Counted from the stretch's first letter, positions 22,801 to 35,094 are shown. The stretch is DNA of 64,000 bases from Rhopalosiphum padi (GCF_020882245.1 NC_083598.1:78497714-78561713), one strand, 5' to 3'. Notes: a model not told the origin generated them from the sequence alone. Numbers and translations: made by a program.

Positions 22801-25800
22801 TTAATTATAATATTAGGTTTAAAATTGTTCATTATAAAATACATCACATTCCATTTTTAGTGAGAAAATGTACCTATCATAACAACCGCCAACAGATATA
22901 ACTTGTTATTATTTTAATATTTTATAGTAAGATAAAACGATTTTCTATCAATATAAATACGATAATATTATGATTCGTGATATAGGTGCCACATTCCGTC
23001 AATCATACGTTGTATTTATCGTCTAACGTTAAATATTAATACATAGATAATGTATAACAGATAATATAAATATAAATATATATTCTAAAACTCTAAATCC
23101 TAACTGATTTATATTAAATATTAAAACAATACGTCATGTTCCAGTAGAAGTTTCATCGACTCATTTCATATACCTATACCTATTAACACATATTAAGAAT
23201 TCAAGAAATGAATTGTCATTTAGACATTTTAATGAATTCACTTGATAATTAATTGAATTTTCTTTCCGAATAGATAGAAGATATAAGTTTAATGAAATAT
23301 GCAATAGTTCTCAGAACAATAACTATACTTGTTAATCAAATCACTCGAAAGATGCTATATGTATTATAACAACACAATATACAACATCACGTATAGAAAT
23401 TATTCCGCATTGATGAAAATTAATTTTCATCGTGGTTTAACTAACTTCATTGCTCTGTGATATACAGTAAAATGTAAAATGTTAAATGTTGTAGTAGAAT
23501 GTTGCTTTTGATTTTATTGATTTAGTTAGGAAACAATTTAGGTAAAATTTTAATATATAGGTATGACTGGTATGAGTGGTATGAGTTATTTGTAAATTGT
23601 AGAGCCACTAAATATGTATGTAGGTATTATACGAATTTGCTTTAACTCCCGTTTACCACTATTATTAGGGAAATAATTTATTAGTTTTTCGATGTAAGTA
23701 CTTAAATACATGGATAATACAATAATATCAAATTCAAAAACGAAAAATATAAAATATTTAATGTTTTAGACTTTAGGTAGGAAAATCTAAATCTTATAGA
23801 TTGTATAAAATCTATTATGATAATATAATATTATAGGCGTGTGTTATTTATTTTACAAAATTACTTCATGTTTCACTGAAATATAATAAAATAAACTTAT
23901 GGTTCTATTTATTTCATAATTCGATGCCAAAATAGAATGTTTTTTAGATCCTATTTTTTCTTAAGTATGTTATTCTATAAAAAAATATTTTTATTTTATT
24001 TTTCAAGACATCACATACTTAGTTTTAATTGTGTCTTGTAATGATGAGATTTCTTTGAAATGACACCGGAAACCCACATCGTTTATTTTTGACAATATAA
24101 ATAACCTACGAGTAACCAGCAGTATCTACGTCATTGATGGAACACTGGAACATCCGCCTGTATAAAGTTGAAAATAAAAAATTCAAATACATATATTATT
24201 TATTACCACGGTTTGAACAAAGTTTTCAAGAGTTGTTTTAATCAATATTATACTCATAATTATACGTACTAAATAAAGATTTTTCGTGCTTTTTTTGATA
24301 GAAAGTTGTCTTTGCTAAAAATAAAATGTTAATATAGTTATGAATAAAAATAATTCATTAGTTTTTGGCCATAACATAATGAGTGCATAGTCGTATAATT
24401 TTCATAATAATAATTTTTTTAATTTTATTAATTACAATTTATAATTAAAATATGTAACATCTAGTATACAATAAAAAGCAAAATAACATTATCCTATATC
24501 CATTATTGAAAAAAAATATTTAAATTACAATTTAGTAATAAAATTAAATTCTTTGGCTCAAATGTAATATTATATGAATTAATTAATTAACATAATTCTA
24601 TCGCGGCCATTCATAAATACCCATTATAACTATCAATATTCAATACTATCAAATCAATATATTTTAATCATAGTACTATACACATATAATATAATATAGG
24701 TACAAATTAAATGTTCAAAAGTATATGAATTAGTTATTAGTTATAAGCATTATATTAACCGTACTTATTGAATTCTATCTATGTAAAGAAGCATAATATT
24801 AGGTATGCATACAACTATACATATAGCCATACATGATTGGTAGACATAAGTATATATTTAGGTATTAAACCTTTTTATATTAATAAATTATTCGATGGGT
24901 TAAGCCTTAAACGTCGAGTACATTAGTCTTTTTACCTAGTAAGTCCCTGAAACTCGCTTGATACCTACTCATTAGTGCCCGATAAAAATTATGAATTAAA
25001 AACAAAAGGTTATATTATTATTATTGTTATCAATAGCCTTCAAATTTTCACTAAAATAATCAGAGAATCATAAACATTAAGAATCGTATTTATTGTATCT
25101 CTTATACTTTTTATTTTGTATAATATATTATTATATATATATTACAATTACATTTAATTTTTTAACTTTCGTTGTTATACATATACTCAACTCAAGTATA
25201 ATATTTAAATTGATATAATCTTTGAACACACAATAATAGTATGCTTTTAAAAAATAGTAAGTTTCAACTAACAGAAAATCCCAACACACATTTTCAGAAT
25301 CATTATATATACCTATTTGTTTTGACGCCAACATATTTACATAAGATTATTTTTTAATCGCTACCAACAATAACAACTGTAACATCACTTATAATTTTTT
25401 GTTTTTATAATTAATCCAGAACTCCGTCTCATTAGGTGGGGTTTACATTATTATTATTGTTATAAATAGGAACCCTGAAATATTACTGTTTTAGAAAAAT
25501 CGGGTTCGTCCCGATTGATGCTATATACATTTTACAAACTTAACATAGGTAGTATCTATATATAGACGCATATTGTTGTATAGGTGTATGTATAGTTACT
25601 GTTGTATTAAACATGGGTATACCTATAGTCATAATATATATTTATTATATAAGTACCTAGTCATTCGTTGAGGATTATTCGATTCGGAAGTGCCTATATA
25701 CCTATATGCTCGTGTATTGCAACGCGTAGAGTCTAAATTATACATTACATAATAATATGCGCAAATATAAAAATATAAAAAAATAAATCACAACGACAAA

Positions 25801-26451
25801 ATAGAATATAAAAATGTAAACCGGAGATCAGATGCGTATAATAATAATAATAAAACACGCAGCGTTCGTAAGAAAATACACCCAGTGGACTGTATCGTGC
25901 GGTGAATGGTGATATATTATTATTATTATTATTATTATAGGTACATCGTGTGACATTATTATAATATATTATAATACGTATATATAAGACGTCACACGAT
26001 GAGAAATAAAACGATTTTTGAAACTGTGCGCACGCGATCGACGGCGGCGGCGGCTAGAGAAATAAAACGACACACTTCTCTACCTACTTATAATAATAAT
26101 ATAATACCTAATAAATACGATGTAATATATTATTATTATTATTATTATTTTGTATTATAACGAGTGAAATCCAAAACGGCGTTATAATATCGTACGGCGC
26201 GGTAGGGACGCCGACTTCGCGTCGTCGTCGTCGTCGGAGGGTTTCGCTCGGCAGCTCGACTTCTCGCGTGCGGAGGGAGGGGGACAGGGGGTCGGATGGG
26301 GCGCGACGACCGTGGCGGCGGTGGGGAGGCATCGCGAAATCCTCGCCTTCCCCACCCCCACCGCCGGCGAGACACCATCGCCACCGCGCCATCTCCGCGG
26401 TAGTGGCGGTGGCGGCGGCCAGTGCGCGTACGGCAGGTCGTCTGCGGCGAG

Positions 26452-26470
26452 TGACGTCACGCCGACGTCA
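26452..26470. promoter_or_regulatory. CRE pair in the proximal promoter
   Basis: A perfect TGACGTCA lies at 26452-26459, followed 11 bp on by CGACGTCA at 26463-26470 (7 of 8 matches). They are about 190 bp upstream of the proposed initiator, a typical distance for CREB/ATF control. Confidence 0.65.
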
Positions 26471-26552
26471 CCGTTACGGGCGCGCTGCCATTGGTCCGGC
26501 TCGCCGCCGTCCGCCCGGCCTCCTCCGCACCGCCACCGCCTGGCGCTCGTTG

Positions 26553-26562
26553 CCATATATGG
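26553..26562. promoter_or_regulatory. CArG box / serum response element (CCATATATGG)
   Basis: This is a perfect CC(A/T)6GG match, the binding site of serum response factor (MADS box). It lies about 80 bp upstream of the candidate initiator at 26639 and inside GC-rich DNA, where a chance AT core flanked by CC and GG is less likely. CArG boxes drive growth-factor and activity induction of vertebrate EGR genes. I infer SRF-dependent induction here. Confidence 0.7.
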
Positions 26563-26640
26563 GACAGAGACGGGCTTCATTCATAAAACCGACGCTTATA
26601 CGTCGCCCCGCGCCGCGGTGTGGGCAGTGCGCTCGTTCTC

Positions 26641-27547
26641 AGTGTGTACGGCCGCCGCGTATCCCGACACACGCGCCGCGCGCGCCTTCAGTTCAACAAG
26701 TCGACCGGCGCCAGCATCACGTGCGTGTGCGTGACCGTGTGCGTGTGCGTTTTTACGTTTGTTAGTGTGTGTGTGCAAGTGCAGCGGCCCCAGTCATGTG
26801 CGTTGCCGCAGTACCATCGCAGTAACGAACGATACGCGCGTCCTATTTACCGTCGTCGTCGCCGAGTGCGCGCGCCCCCCCGTTTATAATATTATTGTAT
26901 AAAATAAATTATAATAATATTGTTGTTGTCGACGCCTACCCGCCCGTCACATACGCATTTCTGAGATTGACATCGTAACGCGAGTTCAGAAAATAACGAA
27001 TTTTTTGGTTTTTCGCCTAAACCGGAGGAACGCCTGCAGCGAATCTCTCTCTCCACACAGTTTGTACATTATAAATATTTTATCACGATAAAATTACAAG
27101 ACGCGTTAAGCGTACGGCCTGAAGCGTTGATCCGCTCGCCGTCGGTAATCGTCTGGACGAACGATTACTAAAATAAGTTTATTCGCTCGTCGCCGTTTTT
27201 GTCACCGGACGCGCCAACCCCCCAGCTCAGGCCTGGCACTGTCCAGGTGCGTGATCCGCGTGCCCCTGGCCCCCAGCTCGTGGTCGCCGCCGCCGGACGA
27301 TTGGTACCCGTTCCACGACATCGAGCTGGTCGAATCGCCGGAATCGCCACCACCGTGCCCAATAATTGATCCAAAAGACCGCGCTCCCGTTGCCGATCGT
27401 ACCGCGAACGACAACCACATCACCACTACCAACAACAATAACAGCACCGGCACTGTTAATAATAATTGTGATCGGCGTGACGCTTGTGCCGTAGGTGTCC
27501 CGGAGCAGCACCAGCACCAGCAGCACCAACAACAGCCCGAAGCCGAT
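26641..27547 (+). other. Predicted 5' leader of the proximal EGR transcript, nearly ATG-free
   Basis: From the candidate initiator to the in-frame ATG at 27548 there is only one ATG on the + strand in any frame (26796, a nine-codon ORF). The 749 nt from 26799 to 27547 contain none. About ten would be expected by chance. ATG depletion of this kind is what one sees in a leader through which ribosomes scan. I therefore propose that proximal transcripts run unspliced through this region and start at 27548 or 27554. The part from 27231 would be coding in the distal isoform but leader here. Confidence 0.5.
26796..26825 (+). CDS. Nine-codon upstream ORF in the proximal leader
   Basis: This ATG is the only one between the proposed proximal start site and the in-frame EGR ATG. 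It encodes MCVAAVPSQ and stops at TAA 26823-26825. Its short length and the distance of more than 700 nt to the next ATG would allow reinitiation. It is a regulatory candidate only. Confidence 0.35.
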   Translation: MCVAAVPSQ

Positions 27548-27908
27548 ATGATCATGGAGTGCGGTGCCCTCGAGCCCGGCGTCGGGCCGCTCCATCATGC
27601 GCATCATCACCATCACCATCACCACCATCACCACCCGTACTTGTTGGCCGAGTCCGCGGCCGCCGTCACCACGGCCACCACGGCCGCTGGACACTTTAAC
27701 GTGCTCAGCTTCGAAACGTACAAAGGCGGCGTGACCACCGGCACCGGTGGACACGTGGGCAACGGCGGACACGGCACCGGCAACTCGGCGTGCCACAGTC
27801 CGGCACAGGGAAACGCCGGCACCGATCTCAACACGCCCGTCACAACGAGCGCCGAAGTACCTTCGTTTTTCGGCCCGTCCACAGTCGTAGAACCGCCACT
27901 CATAACAG
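27231..27908 (+). CDS. Egr: EGR/stripe transcription factor, predicted exon 2 (alternative N-terminus)
   Basis: The frame is open from 27149 to a donor at 27909 (ACAG|GTACAC) and ends in phase 1, matching the zinc-finger exon. Two uses are possible. As an internal exon it would begin after CAG at 27230, preceded by a branch-like TTACTAAAA and a pyrimidine-rich tract; that acceptor is also phase 1, so the exon is symmetric (226 codons) and can be included or skipped. As a first exon from the proximal promoter, translation would start at ATG 27548 or 27554. The peptide has an acidic, aromatic, proline-rich patch (WYPFHDIELVESPESPPPC), an Asn/Thr run, a Gln/His run, eleven consecutive histidines near 27600, and a Gly/Thr-rich end. 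This low-complexity style fits the activation region of an insect EGR protein, but I cannot name a conserved motif. Note that codon 27251 is GTG, so the frame has no ATG before 27548. Confidence 0.65.
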
Positions 27909-29788
27909 GTACACATCTTGACTAGCAATACTAACTCAACTCGCATATTTTATTGTTTAATTAACTATAAATATGTAGGATTAGTAGATGTATAGTAATA
28001 AGGCCCTCGCATTTACACGATTTATAAATGTTTATTAAAAATTACAAACCGAATAGTATAGGTAGTTAACTTATACTTCTCCGGAATTATTTTAAACGCC
28101 GAGAATAAAACTATAAGTATTATCTTGGAGTGAAAATATCTTACAACAAAACAAAACTTTCTCACACTATATATCATTTTAATACATATATACATATTAT
28201 ATATAGGTATAATATAGATGGGTTTAACGACAAAATAATTAACTGTATACTCATATATGAAATAGGTAAAAAGTAATATTATAAGTAATAATTTTATTCA
28301 AGTACGCCCAAGAAATTTTTGTCTACAGATAAACATAATTTAAGTTGTAAATAAAATTTCAAAATGTTTGCTATAAATTTTAAAATAAGAATATATTTTA
28401 GTAAAATGTGAAAATGTTTTAGATGAAATGTTGATTAGGTACAAAAATTAGGGATAAGTGAATATATCTATACTTCAATCGATATAATACCCTGCAATTA
28501 TGTATTTATATGCACCTATAAGCCTTATTTCCAATAAAAATTATTCTAAGTAAGTACTATCATAAGTACATATCATATAAAATAAGGCGAGTCTATAGGT
28601 AAATAAAAATAAAAGTACCTACTTACAAAATGTCATTAATTAATTATTATTTTATATCAGAAATTTTGCATAATCTATTTTCGTGTAACTTACAATATAA
28701 CGTGTATAGTATAGTTATCCCACCTTGGTTTTAAATTATAATTAATTTTTAAGGCGCTATAACATTGTTGTTGGTACCTCGTTTCATATTGTATACATGA
28801 ATGAAATATTATATGAATAAAATTTCCATAACCCCCTGAACAGGGCGGGCGGTGTCGGTGACCCTCCCGCGCTAGTAGTCGTTCATCGATTTCGCAGTGA
28901 CCTCGGCACGCCAAGAAGGTGAATGAAATATATTTCCCTCTCGTTTCCACCCCACAGCTCCGATATTAAACGTAGATACACCAATTCATAATATTCTAAA
29001 TGTACACCACGACTAGGCATGGCCATATATTTTCACTGTCACTCTCTTACGTATAGTTACGTGGCTTATATTCTATATACTTATACAGGTTAGGTACGTA
29101 CCTATTTCAATTTTAACCAGTCTACCATAAATAAATATTATGTGAGAATTGAAAATTATGGAAATAGAACCTATATTGATAACAATATTATACAAAAAAA
29201 TACACGAAAACCACATCGTGGGCTTGATGTCATTGCAAAGCGTTCGATGTTCCGGCGCTCCGGGGAACGCTCGCGCAGGATTGAATTTTCAATGGCGGTG
29301 GTGAAGGCGGAGAAAGGTTATCAGGGGTTGTGTAGGACACATAGGTTGTACCAAGTTGAATGGACTTACCAGGAATGCTGTGGTATATTTGTGCGTTTCG
29401 AGCGCGATCTAGAGGGTGGTGGCCGTGGCATTGCGTGCGAACCGCCACTGCCGGTGGATCAATACCACCCGGCCCGAATGAAAGGGACTTAAATATTTTA
29501 TAATGGAATTGTATTGATAGTGTTTGCCACTCTCCGCATGAATGGGACGGATCGTTGAATATGTGGCGTTGTGAATTGACGGTTAGGTAAACGTCAGGAG
29601 GAATCTACAGGAAAAAATCGATAAGAGGCGGGTGGTGAACTTAAATACGTATATAATTCAATATAATATACAACTATTTGGAGAAAATACAACGATAAGT
29701 TGCTATTTTATTAACGTTCTCAGACGTTAATTAAGTATCGCTGCCATGGTGCGTTGTCTTATTCATACATACAATATATAAATGTGAG

Positions 29789-29827
<39 letters not shown>

Positions 29828-32800
29828 AAATTTGACAGAAAAATATTTTACTCTATTATAAATTACAATTTGCATACGTTATATTGCTTTTCCTGGAAGG
29901 TTATGCGATGGAGTCGAAATCAATATTCTTCCTACCCGGACATAACCCCCCTTCTTTCCCACCTGCCACGTTCACGCACAACCCGCACGTAACCGACCCC
30001 TGTATAGCCGACTGACGAGGTCGTTATATATAGTTGACGAGAAATGATTTCACTTTTTATTACGACCGCTTGCAACTCAGCGAAAAATAAAAGTACATAT
30101 TTTATTGTATACAATCGATCGTAACGCCATTAAAACACCTAGGCAAAACGGTTATTGTCAGTTTTTAGATTACGCCAATCACAACAGTGTTTTCAACTAG
30201 TCTGCAATAATACGTAAACTACTATATAATACATAGCTATTAATGTATTATATTATAATATAATATGACTAATATAAGTAATAATGATATGTAATAATAT
30301 AAGTTTCAATTATAAACGTTGTATTGGATACTTATATTTACGTGGAATGTGTGTCCGTCGATTTACGTTACGGTTATGATAATCTGAATTATAATGAATT
30401 ATAATATTTATGATACATAACGCGTTCAGTCAATAATTATAATATATGCATTGCCGTGCACCGACCGTTCGATTATTACGACCAATAGCATTCTTAAACT
30501 TGTGCAATAAATTAATATTTTTCAATTGCGTAAATGAATTCCATGTACAATCCACGTGTTCCAATACAAGTATTAATTACCGTGTGTCTAAATAAAACGT
30601 ATACATTCATCGCCAAGTAGCCGCCTTTATGGCGCGTGTCAAAAAAACTTTTGCTTTTTAACATTTTATTTTTATTTTTTTTTAATGATTAGAATCTGTT
30701 TATTTAAATCTTTGAGTAAACATTAGGAAATTATATAAAAGCATTAGTTCAAACAAATTAGTTTCTTCTGCCGGGAGAATGGCGTTAATTTTAAAATTAA
30801 AAAAGTTTATAGGTACCTATTACATTAACATACCTCGTCTAATATCTGGCAGTCGACCAATAATATTACAATATTCCTGTATTGTTGTGCTTAAAACCTG
30901 CAGTAAACTATAGAAATATAAACCTAAAAATATACAACAGTTATATATATATATATTAATATAATATACATGCATATAATTATATAGTTGTTACGCGTAT
31001 ATATATGTTTTAATATGTGCGTGTATTACTAGTTATATATATCACTGCGGCATTAACAGTAACAATTATTCAACGATTTGTAGACATTTTTTAACGTCCT
31101 TTTTATCACGCATTTGCATAAATAAAAATAATTAAATCCTAAAAAAATACATTTGATTGCATTCTAAACATTTGTATATGTATTAGAAGAACTTATGAGA
31201 CATATTGCGTGTTGGATAAATTCACAGGGCTAATCGTTAACGGCGATAACATCAAACGTCCAATGTGTCTTATGTTGTCTTATGTTGTTCTTACTTTTTT
31301 TTTTTTCAAAAACTTCAAGACCAACTAGAAAAAATGTCGCGGCATTTGCTTTCTCTCGGCATCCCATGGTTCTACCGGACGATTTATAATACTACATTAT
31401 ATATACGCACGTTAATATTTTTCATAAAAATAATGTATTCTAGTTTGTGGCAGCGTTGTTTATATACGTATATTTATATAAAAAAAAAAAACAAAACTAA
31501 ACACTCAGCATGTGGTGCCTTGATAATGATCCCCAATAGTCTACAAACCACTGGGTCAGTTGTTTTATTATTATTTTTTTTTTTATTGAATCTCAGAAGA
31601 ATTTATAAATAACAATAACGCAATACTAAAAAAACTACTTAATATAAACATTGATCAGAAGTTATAATTGTTTAGACTCACTATTTTCGATCTGTGTTGT
31701 TTTAATTTATATAAAATATAAATGTTATACAATTACAATCGTTATTTATTGTTCACGTTATTAATGTCTAGATTTTATACAAAACCGTGGCAGTTTGTTT
31801 CATTTCAATTGCTTTAGAAAAAATAACTAATAATAATAATTCAACAATATTTCGAGTGTTTGTGTAGCCCTGAATGCAAAAAAAAAATTGAAATATTTGG
31901 CTCAGAAAAAGATTTTTATTACTATTTCTATCTTTATATTACATTATACTGTGTACCTACGGGATTTTCATGGATTAACGAATGTCTCTAATAAGGTCTT
32001 CAGTTGTGTATACGTGCTCAACATCATAATGTACGTGCGTTGCAATGGTTACATAGTTTAGAATGGGTTGAAAAGACGACGGGATAATAAAGTATGTAGA
32101 AAAAAGTAACAAATTCGCCATCAGCATAAACCAGTTGTCGTCGCCGTCGAGATAATCCGAAAAATATGTGACACACGTTAAAAAAAAACCACAAACAGCC
32201 GTATACACGACATCTACAAATTCTAATGTCCAAAAATATTATTCATCACTGTGAATATTTATCAAAAATTCGATATCGTAAAAAAAACTAATTATCGGTA
32301 AATATTAATACTAGCTAAAATCCTTTATCGCATATAATTATTATCATTTTACTCTATATAATACAGTTTCCTCTTTTGTGCCTCACAATATTTTATAGCA
32401 AAATAACAAATATAATATAATTCATTATCGTATAATATTATAATAACATTTTTTTTTTTTGTAAATGTTAGTATAATGTGTTTCGATTTAGCGTTGAAAA
32501 ACTATTGAGTATAGTATATAATATGGCGTGGAATAAAATAATATCAAAATATAAAATTTAAACTGACAAATATGTGTGTCCGAAATGAATAAAGGTAGGG
32601 TCTGGTAATGGATTGCAATAATCAGTGAAATTTTGGTGTTCGTATTTCATGCTGTAGTCATATATAACTAGCACGTAGTTATTATTAAACGTGTAAATGT
32701 ATAATGTGGAATGGTGGCAGAAATCCAAATTTTATACGAAAAATAATCACCAGCCAACACGTGTCACAAGTTTTTTTTAAACTATTTAGTTTAACACCAA

Positions 32801-32906
32801 TATGATCCTTTGCAAAGTGTGAAAACACGATAAATTGTTATAAAACTTAACATAATATAATATTCATAGAAAAAAATATATAATTATTTTTATTTTTATT
32901 TTTCAG
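27909..32906 (+). other. Predicted intron 2 of EGR (5.0 kb)
   Basis: The intron runs from donor GT 27909 to acceptor TTTTTCAG ending 32906, which is preceded by a strong T-rich tract. The sequence is mostly AT-rich. Two blocks are notably GC-richer (28.84-28.97 kb and 29.22-29.50 kb) and may be enhancers. A (GT)n microsatellite lies at 29.8 kb. No exon is supported. Short open frames here have no recognisable protein features. Confidence 0.65.
29794..29826. repeat. GT dinucleotide microsatellite
   Basis: A pure (GT)n run of about 16 units lies in intron 2, preceded by GTGAGTGTTT. Confidence 0.9.
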
Positions 32907-34093
32907 GATCATTGCAAGACACTGATGAAAACGGTAGCAATAGAAGTGCTATAGAACACAAGCTAGAGGTATCGCTTCAATTAAAAACAGAAGCCATCGG
33001 AGGTGAACCGGAACAGGACGATGCCGGTCAAGACGTCATGTACACAACTAACTCTAGCATACCATCAGGGCAGTCCAGAATTAGTTATAGGTTCTCCACA
33101 AATAGTCCTATGCAAACAGCTCCGTGCTCAACTAGTTCCTCAAATAACAATAATAACAACCACCTCAGCACATCTTGGCTTTTGCCTAGCCCAGATAAGA
33201 ACATATTTCCACCTTTGTTCAACCTGCTCCAACCTCAACCGTCGAGCACGCCCACCTCATACCACAGCTCCAGTCCTCACTACGAAGACAGATCTCAACA
33301 AAGTCAAGTAGAATTGCTTGGAATGAGTATCGACTGTGGTAAACAAGCACCACCCACATACGCCGGTTGCGGAGTGACTGGAAACGATCAAGATCTCATA
33401 TACCACAACCGTGGTCAAATGATGCAACAACAGTCATCACCAGTGAACAAATACCATTGGTTGGACTCACCGGTCGAATACGGTGGACAGCACCAACAAC
33501 AACAGCAACAGCAGCAACAGCAACAGTTACAATCTCAACAACAACAACAAATGATTCCCAAGCAAGAGTTCAACGTAGTAAACGTGGACGTCCAGTCACC
33601 GGGTTCGTCGAGCGTGTCGCAGGGTGGCTACAGCGTCCAGCTAGCCGAGTATAACCCGTCGACAAGCAAAGGTCACGAAATACTATCGCAAGTGTACCAG
33701 CAGTCTTCGCTACCGCTGAAGCTAGTGCCAGTGAAACCCCGAAAATACCCAAACAGACCTAGCAAGACGCCGGTGCACGAACGACCATATGCATGTCCAG
33801 TGGAGCATTGCGACCGTCGTTTTTCCAGATCGGATGAACTTACAAGGCACATCCGTATACACACGGGTCAAAAACCGTTCCAGTGCCGTATATGCATGCG
33901 ATCGTTTTCCAGATCTGACCATCTTACGACGCACATTCGAACACACACTGGCGAAAAACCGTTCACATGTGACGTGTGTGGTCGCAAGTTCGCGAGGAGC
34001 GATGAAAAAAAGAGACACGCAAAAGTTCATCTGAAGCAACGGACGAAAAAAGAAACCAAAATGGCAGCGTTGTTAGCACAACAACAACAACAA

Positions 34094-34131
<38 letters not shown>

Positions 34132-34216
34132 ACAACAGCATCAGCAGCAACAAGGATCGTCGCAACAACATATGCATCATATGGGATTCCAAACCGGCGA
34201 CACTGGTCACATGTAG
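32907..34216 (+). CDS. Egr: EGR/stripe zinc-finger transcription factor, last coding exon
   Basis: This exon encodes the C-terminal 435 residues of an early growth response protein, a nuclear DNA-binding activator orthologous to vertebrate EGR1-4 and Drosophila stripe. It starts after TTTTTCAG with two bases that complete a phase-1 codon (GGA) and ends at TAG 34214-34216. Before the fingers comes a Ser/Pro/Gln-rich region with two Gln runs (33494-33526 and 33536-33550) and the conserved EGR linker LVPVKPRKYPNRPSKTPVHE. Three C2H2 fingers follow at 33788-34030. Their recognition helices are RSDELTR, RSDHLTT and RSDEKKR, so every base-contacting residue of the GCG-TGGG-CG reader is kept. The only change there from the usual RSDERKR is a conservative Lys. 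After the fingers come a basic stretch, a run of 20 Gln, and a His/Met-rich end. The finger identity is beyond reasonable doubt; the upstream exon structure is less sure. Confidence 0.97.
33494..33550 (+). repeat. CAA/CAG repeat encoding polyglutamine (N-terminal to fingers)
   Basis: Eleven mixed CAA/CAG codons, then Leu-Gln-Ser, then five more CAA codons. The mixed codons suggest a stable tract rather than an expanding pure repeat. Confidence 0.9.
34079..34153 (+). repeat. CAA/CAG repeat encoding polyglutamine (C-terminal to fingers)
   Basis: Twenty mixed CAA/CAG codons, one CAT (His) and four more Gln codons. It begins 16 codons after the third finger. Length is likely polymorphic between strains. 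Confidence 0.9.
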
Positions 34217-35094
34217 ACGCAATCATGCAAATATGTCTTTATTTATTCCCTTTTATTTGTTTTTCATGCGCTAGGGTGCTTAAAACCTAAAGGTAAGCAC
34301 GGAAGAAACCACTGTTACCATGTTTAGTTACACTACCAATGTATGAGTCGCTCCATCTTACGATGCCTATCTTATCATTATTATTGGATTACAGAGTATT
34401 TATACCGTCGGCAATGATGTCGCCAAAATCAAAACAGGGACATAACTATATTTGTAATAATTATTGGTGCTACACGATTTGTATCTTTAATGTGGGATCA
34501 TCTTGAATGTAGAGTATGCCATCGTAGAGTAATTTAAAACTGTTCGTGTACTTTTCAAGTAGTAAGGACTTATCACATCTAACAACGCAACAGGTATTTT
34601 ACTTATTCACTAATGTGTGAAACTTATAAATCTGTCAATCCAAATAGGTGAATTCGTAATGTTTATAGTAATGTATTCCGTAGTTAAGCCGCGTTTCTCA
34701 TGTTGTGTGAAAAAATATTTAATATTAATTCGCTCCGGTTCCCAGATTTATAGCAATTGTGTCGGTTTGAGGAAACAAAACTCATCGAAGTACCTGATTA
34801 AATCACGATTAAAATGTAATGCACGAATACATTCCTTGCTAAAATACTCCGCTGGGCTATAGAATATCCCGAGGTTTTTATTTTTAGCATAATTAGTGTG
34901 TATTGTTTTATCTTTTGCATTTATTTTATTTGCTTTTTATCAATATAACTGTAATTTTCATTTTTATTATTATTATGGTATGCCTGTTTTGCATTCCAAC
35001 ATATATTTTTACTGGTAAATCTTTGAAAATTTTATTTTACGGAAAAATTTAAATTTGAAGGCTAAAACGGTACGAATTCTTTTCTTATAAAATT

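Larger units (their letters stand above)
26180..26640 (+). promoter_or_regulatory. Proximal EGR CpG promoter (P2)
   Basis: This CpG-dense block lies upstream of exon 2. Within 180 bp it holds a perfect CRE (26452-26459), a near-CRE (26463-26470, CGACGTCA) and a perfect CArG box (26553-26562). Arthropod-type initiators follow at 26639-26644 (TCAGTG) and 26688-26693 (TCAGTT). CATAAAA at 26582-26588 is a weak TATA-like sequence, but it lies too far from either initiator to be certain. CRE plus serum response element is the well-known promoter make-up of vertebrate EGR1 and other immediate-early genes. The order of sites and the ATG-poor leader that follows both support transcription to the right. 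The exact start site is inferred. Confidence 0.7.
9113..27230 (+). other. Long predicted intron 1 of EGR (18.1 kb)
   Basis: The intron runs from the donor at 9113 to the acceptor CAG ending at 27230 and is mostly AT-rich noncoding DNA. Separately listed contents are a CpG island with a CRE at 14.5-15.1 kb, an antisense ORF1-only retroelement at 17.0-18.5 kb, a 53-bp palindrome at 18.95 kb and the proximal promoter near 26.5 kb. Moderately GC-enriched patches at 19.2-19.7 kb and 21.8-22.4 kb are mixed with TA and CA microsatellites. No other exon could be supported. If the 1-3 splice form exists, the intron would extend to 32906. Confidence 0.5.

Noticed and set aside
27202..27946. Long minus-strand frames (up to 239 codons) opposite EGR exon 2
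   Set aside because: They are the antisense shadow of a repeat-rich coding exon, Val/Gly/Met-rich and without protein features.
29142..29492. 116-codon + strand frame in EGR intron 2
   Set aside because: No recognisable domain, competing minus-strand frame, and no exon boundaries compatible with the EGR phase.
31265..31612. 115-codon + strand frame containing KLQDQLEKMSRHLLSLGIPW
   Set aside because: A short coiled-coil-like phrase followed by AT-rich translation. There is no matching splice structure, so likely chance.
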